Source: Candidatus Rifleibacteriota bacterium
Lineage (GTDB): Bacteria; Riflebacteria; Ozemobacteria; Ozemobacterales; Ozemobacteraceae
Assembly (NCBI GenBank): GCA_029564115.1
Contig: JAKQQP010000500.1
Span: 10,640-74,639, forward strand
Direction of reading: 5' to 3'
DNA length: 64,000 nt
Shown piece after piece: positions 61,290-64,000 of this stretch (positions are counted from its first letter, which is position 1; each line of letters opens with the position of its first letter). The position numbers and the translations under genes are program-made. The notes under the pieces were generated by a model that saw nothing but the letters and a program-made list of their open reading frames with translations, searched no databases and was not told the origin of the DNA.

Positions 61290-61571
61290 TTATTTGCCTT
61301 TAGCGATGAGATCTTTGAGATCTTTGCCGGGTTTGAATTTAACAACTTTTTTAGCCGGAATGCTGATGGCTTTTTTGGTCTGGGGGTTAACACCCTTGCG
61401 AGCGGCGCGTTTAGCAACTTCGAAAGAACCAAAACCGATCAGCTGAATCTTGTCGCCCTTTTTGAGGGTGTCTTTGAAAGTTTCGAGCATTGATTCGAGG
61501 GCTTTCTGAGCAGTTGCCTGGTTAACGGCGGCTTTCTGGGAAATTTCTTTTACGAGATCAGCTTTATTCAT
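61290..61571 (-). CDS. hup: HU-family DNA-binding protein
   Basis: 93 aa nucleoid protein. Family motif GFGSFEVAKRAARKGVNPQT with the DNA-binding arm (residues 46-65), then AISIPAKKVVKFKPGKDLK. Could be HU or IHF-like; the lack of specific IHF residues and the single gene favour HU. GGAGACCTCACG upstream, strong consensus promoter and terminator. Confidence 0.95.
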   Translation of the reverse strand: MNKADLVKEISQKAAVNQATAQKALESMLETFKDTLKKGDKIQLIGFGSFEVAKRAARKGVNPQTKKAISIPAKKVVKFKPGKDLKDLIAKGK

Positions 61572-61608
61572 CGTGAGGTCTCCTTGATGGTTGGAAATTG
61601 ATGAGCTG

Positions 61609-61638
61609 ATTATAATTACCTCTCTCGCTTATTGTCAA
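61609..61638 (-). promoter_or_regulatory. consensus sigma70 promoter of the HU gene
   Basis: Minus strand: TTGACA (61638-61633), 18-bp spacer, TATAAT (61614-61609), both perfect. Start near 61602, 5' UTR about 30 nt. Confidence 0.85.
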
Positions 61639-61639
61639 T

Positions 61640-62043
61640 ACCCTTAAAAAAAATTTTTCTCTGTCAGTGCCATCAATAAAGGTTTTGTTTTTTAGTCTAA
61701 AGTATATGCCCATTCAAATCAGGGTTTTCACTCTCTATACAGCCACAGATGATATGCAGTGTACACTCCGAAAAATGTTGTGGCATTTTGTTTTTTTGTT
61801 GCTGTGGCAGTATCGCAAAATATTTTGTATACAAAAGCTCATTCAAAATCACACCGCCCGGCTGAAGGCCGCGGCTGTAGATTGAGAATCAATCAATAGA
61901 CTCTTATGAGTTGTTCAATCGCTAAGGTCTTTTTTGCTGCGACTCCATAACTGGTAAGTTTTGTATCTGTCTGTGCGAAATTTTGTAAAAACAGAACCAA
62001 GGTCTGCCGATAATATTCACAAATATTTCTTGGGGGACTAACT
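61640..62043 (+). other. gene-free 0.4-kb region before the repeat lipoprotein
   Basis: AT-rich; I find no RNA gene, riboswitch or convincing ORF (a 72-codon frame at 61667-61885 has no ribosome-binding site and unlikely composition). It contains TTTTTT tracts, a GCCGCGGC palindrome near 61867 and, just before the gene at 62044, GGGGGA as the Shine-Dalgarno. It may hold a long 5' UTR. Confidence 0.4.
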
Positions 62044-64000
62044 ATGCTCTTTCGCAAACGTCGAAATTTGGTTTTGATAGCTCTTTTGCATTTTCTTATG
62101 TTTGCAGCGTTTTTGCCAGGCTGCAAAGAAGGAACCAAATCTTCCCCCGTCTCTGCTCTGCTCGTTCCCGACAGCCAGGCCGGCTATCAGTCGAGTCTTG
62201 CTGATATGCCTGGAGCCATTCACACCATTTCGGGCATTGTCGCTTCGCAAAAAACTTCTGAGAGCATTGCCAGTATATTGGTCAAACTTTTTTTGAACAA
62301 GCAGGAGGCAGCGAAAACCTGGAGCACTTCAGACGGCCAGTTCTATTTTTCTAAAGTGCCCCCTGGCCTCTATGAACTCGAATTCAGCAGTATTGATGAA
62401 ATCTACGCTACCGCTACCTATGTAATTCGTGTTCTCGAAAATGGCACGACTCAACCGGCAGCGCCGTTGGTAAAAATGATTACCACCAACCCTGACAGAC
62501 TCAAAGTTCAGGCAGTCATCGAGGGTGAAGTCATTCTTGAGCAGGTTGGCACTAAACTCGCCAATATCAATGTCGAACTCGAAGACTTCGCCGGCAATCT
62601 GGTATCAGCAGCTCTCACCAGCAGCAATGGGCATTTTTCCTTCGCCGGAATTGGCACCGGAACTTACAGCATAAAAGCCGGAAAAGCCTCAATCTACGCG
62701 GTTACCCCCCAGGCCGTCGAGGTGAGCGCTGATGGTGTCGTCTCACCCCGTTATTCCGTAATTTCTTTGAGCGTCCCCCCCGCTGAACAGAAATACTCGA
62801 TTGTTGGAACCGTCGTCTCACAAAGCACCAACGAAAAACTCGGCAACGTCGTTGCCGAACTCTGGCAGGCCACCAGAATCGACTTCACCAGAACGACATC
62901 AGATGGCCAGTTCTTTTTTGCCAGACACGCTCCTGGTCTCTATGACATCAGATTTTACACCGATGAATATCACCCCGCTACCCTCACAATTCTCATTCTT
63001 GAAGATGGCATTTCGATGCCGGCAACCCCGGTCATCGCTCTCAGCCCTTCAAATGTCGACGTTTTCTCGTTTAATGGCAGGGTTACCGATGCCAAGAGCG
63101 GTATGGGGCTGAGCAACATCGAAGTCTCTATTCGTCGCGAAGGTGCCTTCGTTGATCTCGGCAGCAAAATGTCACTTTCTGACGGAGCTTTCTCCTTCCA
63201 GAATCTTCCGGAAGGCAACTATTACGTAACTGCCGCTGCCAATTCAACAACGCACACCAAAGCTATTCTGCTTCTGACCATTAAAAATGATGGCACAACT
63301 CTTCCGGCTTTTCTTGAATTCAAACTGGCGCAGTCGACCTTTATCGCTACCGGTCGGGTAACTGATCTCAAGACCGGCTCAGCCGTGAGTGGCGTCAATC
63401 TGGTTGCCAGAACCGGTTCTCCCGCCGGAGCCGTTGTTTCAACTGCAACTTCTGTGTCTGACGGTTTCTTCTCAATAGAAGACCTTGCTTCAGGCACATT
63501 TTACGTAACTGCAACAGCAGGTTCGCATGCTGCAGCAACTCTGGTTATAACAATCAGAGAAGATGGCACCACAGTGCCCGCATCTCTTGAATTCAAGCTG
63601 GCACCCTCTACTTTCCAGTTTGTCGGTAAAGTTCTGGATGCTAAAACAGGCTTGCCGGTCAATGGCGCCGACATCGAGGTTCGAGAAGGCTCTTTGAGCA
63701 ATCCTGTTCAAATTACCGAATCTTCTGTGTCTGATGGCTTCTTCTCAGTAAGAAACCGCGCTGCCGGCACTTATTACGTAACAGCCGGAAGCAATCTGAC
63801 CACTCACACAGCCGGAACTTTGATGATCACCATCAACAGCGATGGCACGACCTCACCAGCCTCGCTCGAATTCAAACTCGCGCCTTCAACCTTCCAGTTT
63901 GCCGGCAGAGTCGTTGACGCCAGAACCAGCCAGGCTCTGAACAACATCAAAATTGATGTTCGCAAAACTCAGGCTGGAGCGATTGAAAAAACTGTTTACA
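62044..64000 (+). CDS. large lipoprotein of tandem carboxypeptidase-regulatory-like repeats, 3' end outside window
   Basis: Open reading frame of 652 codons with no stop before the window edge. ATG at 62044 follows GGGGGA 8 nt upstream. A lipoprotein leader ends FLPGCKE (lipobox LPGC, residues 24-27). From residue 60 there are seven repeats of about 80-95 aa, each a CarboxypepD_reg/SpaA-like beta-sandwich: G-x-V-x-D-x-x-T at the start, SDGQFYF or SDGFFSI (turn of the fold), GLYEL or GTYYVTA, and IxxDGTTxPA at the end. Repeats 4-7 (63061-63339, 63340-63612, 63613-63891, 63892 on) are closest to each other (LEFKLAPST). A cell-surface protein, adhesin-like or structural, with unknown ligand. Confidence 0.85.
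   Translation, partial: MLFRKRRNLVLIALLHFLMFAAFLPGCKEGTKSSPVSALLVPDSQAGYQSSLADMPGAIHTISGIVASQKTSESIASILVKLFLNKQEAAKTWSTSDGQFYFSKVPPGLYELEFSSIDEIYATATYVIRVLENGTTQPAAPLVKMITTNPDRLKVQAVIEGEVILEQVGTKLANINVELEDFAGNLVSAALTSSNGHFSFAGIGTGTYSIKAGKASIYAVTPQAVEVSADGVVSPRYSVISLSVPPAEQKYSIVGTVVSQSTNEKLGNVVAELWQATRIDFTRTTSDGQFFFARHAPGLYDIRFYTDEYHPATLTILILEDGISMPATPVIALSPSNVDVFSFNGRVTDAKSGMGLSNIEVSIRREGAFVDLGSKMSLSDGAFSFQNLPEGNYYVTAAANSTTHTKAILLLTIKNDGTTLPAFLEFKLAQSTFIATGRVTDLKTGSAVSGVNLVARTGSPAGAVVSTATSVSDGFFSIEDLASGTFYVTATAGSHAAATLVITIREDGTTVPASLEFKLAPSTFQFVGKVLDAKTGLPVNGADIEVREGSLSNPVQITESSVSDGFFSVRNRAAGTYYVTAGSNLTTHTAGTLMITINSDGTTSPASLEFKLAPSTFQFAGRVVDARTSQALNNIKIDVRKTQAGAIEKTVY

Noticed and set aside
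61667..61885. 72-codon plus-strand frame before the repeat lipoprotein
   Set aside because: No ribosome-binding site, composition not protein-like, no recognisable motif.
61640..62043. c-di-GMP or other riboswitch in the long 5' region
   Set aside because: No known aptamer core was recognisable by eye; only an RNA covariance search could decide.
63222..63711. minus-strand frames in the lipoprotein repeats
   Set aside because: They repeat because the coding strand repeats; the plus-strand frame is open throughout and has a lipobox and ribosome-binding site.
1..64000. CRISPR arrays, tRNA or rRNA genes, insertion sequences, phage genes
   Set aside because: I saw no regularly spaced repeats, cloverleaf-like intergenic sequences, transposases or integrases.

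Overview
The window looks like chromosomal DNA of a diderm, free-living bacterium. Surface-glycan genes (neuC-like epimerase, O-antigen ligase), a TamB-type outer-membrane biogenesis protein, many exported beta-propeller, TPR and lipoproteins, and prepilin-type proteins all point to an outer membrane. A type III glutamine synthetase, an L21-Prp-L27 ribosomal operon, two ECF sigma/anti-sigma pairs and many genes without close named families fit a deep or candidate lineage. Riflebacteria/Ozemobacteria is my guess, at low confidence and without any database search. There is no IS element, CRISPR array, tRNA or rRNA visible, so this is housekeeping chromosome mixed with lineage-specific genes rather than a mobile island.

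Layout. 0-13.7 kb: 5'-truncated dihydropyrimidinase/hydantoinase, a 49-aa CxxC mini-protein, NeuC-like epimerase, rplU-prp-rpmA (minus), O-antigen ligase with TPR tail, glutamine synthetase III (minus), a creatininase-fold protein that has lost metal-ligand motifs, a one-pass membrane protein, an exported subtilase and a TlpA-type thioredoxin (both minus). 13.7-24.7 kb: threonine synthase, a 917-aa AbiEi-like/TPR/winged-helix regulator, an exported protein, an RsbW-like/GAF/degenerate-GGDEF protein (minus), a PQQ-propeller membrane protein, an SH3b-TPR protein and a FAH-family enzyme. 24.7-33.7 kb, all minus: M14 carboxypeptidase, HD-GYP protein, small exported protein, ECF sigma, anti-sigma, HtrA, then PTS IIA with an exported zinc-ribbon protein, then aconitase.

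33.9-40.1 kb (minus) is a secretion/pilus-like block: TPR protein, 764-aa PilX-like protein, ECF sigma, anti-sigma with FecR-like ectodomain, two prepilin-like proteins and a LysM protein, nearly all overlapping or abutting. 40.3-51 kb: a small lipoprotein (plus), then a minus operon reading divergent GlyS-like protein, Lon, EngB, exported helical-repeat protein, NHL propeller protein, FecR-like protein. 51-61.6 kb (minus): HU, TamB-like 1.4-kaa protein, MFS-HEAT membrane protein, cNMP-binding/degenerate GGDEF protein, DUF2723 membrane protein. 62.0 kb to the end: the first 652 codons of a large lipoprotein of tandem carboxypeptidase-regulatory-like repeats, open at the window edge.

Regulation is unusually legible: many intergenic regions carry good sigma70-type hexamers (TTGACA/TATAAT-like, 16-18 bp apart). 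At least two genes have a -10 box only 6-7 nt before ATG and no Shine-Dalgarno, predicting leaderless mRNAs. The most notable oddities are the orphan degenerate GlyS, the Prp protease without an L27 N-terminal extension, the ECF pair inside the pilin operon, the AbiEi-TPR-winged-helix protein, and the promoter/terminator overlap ahead of the HD-GYP gene.
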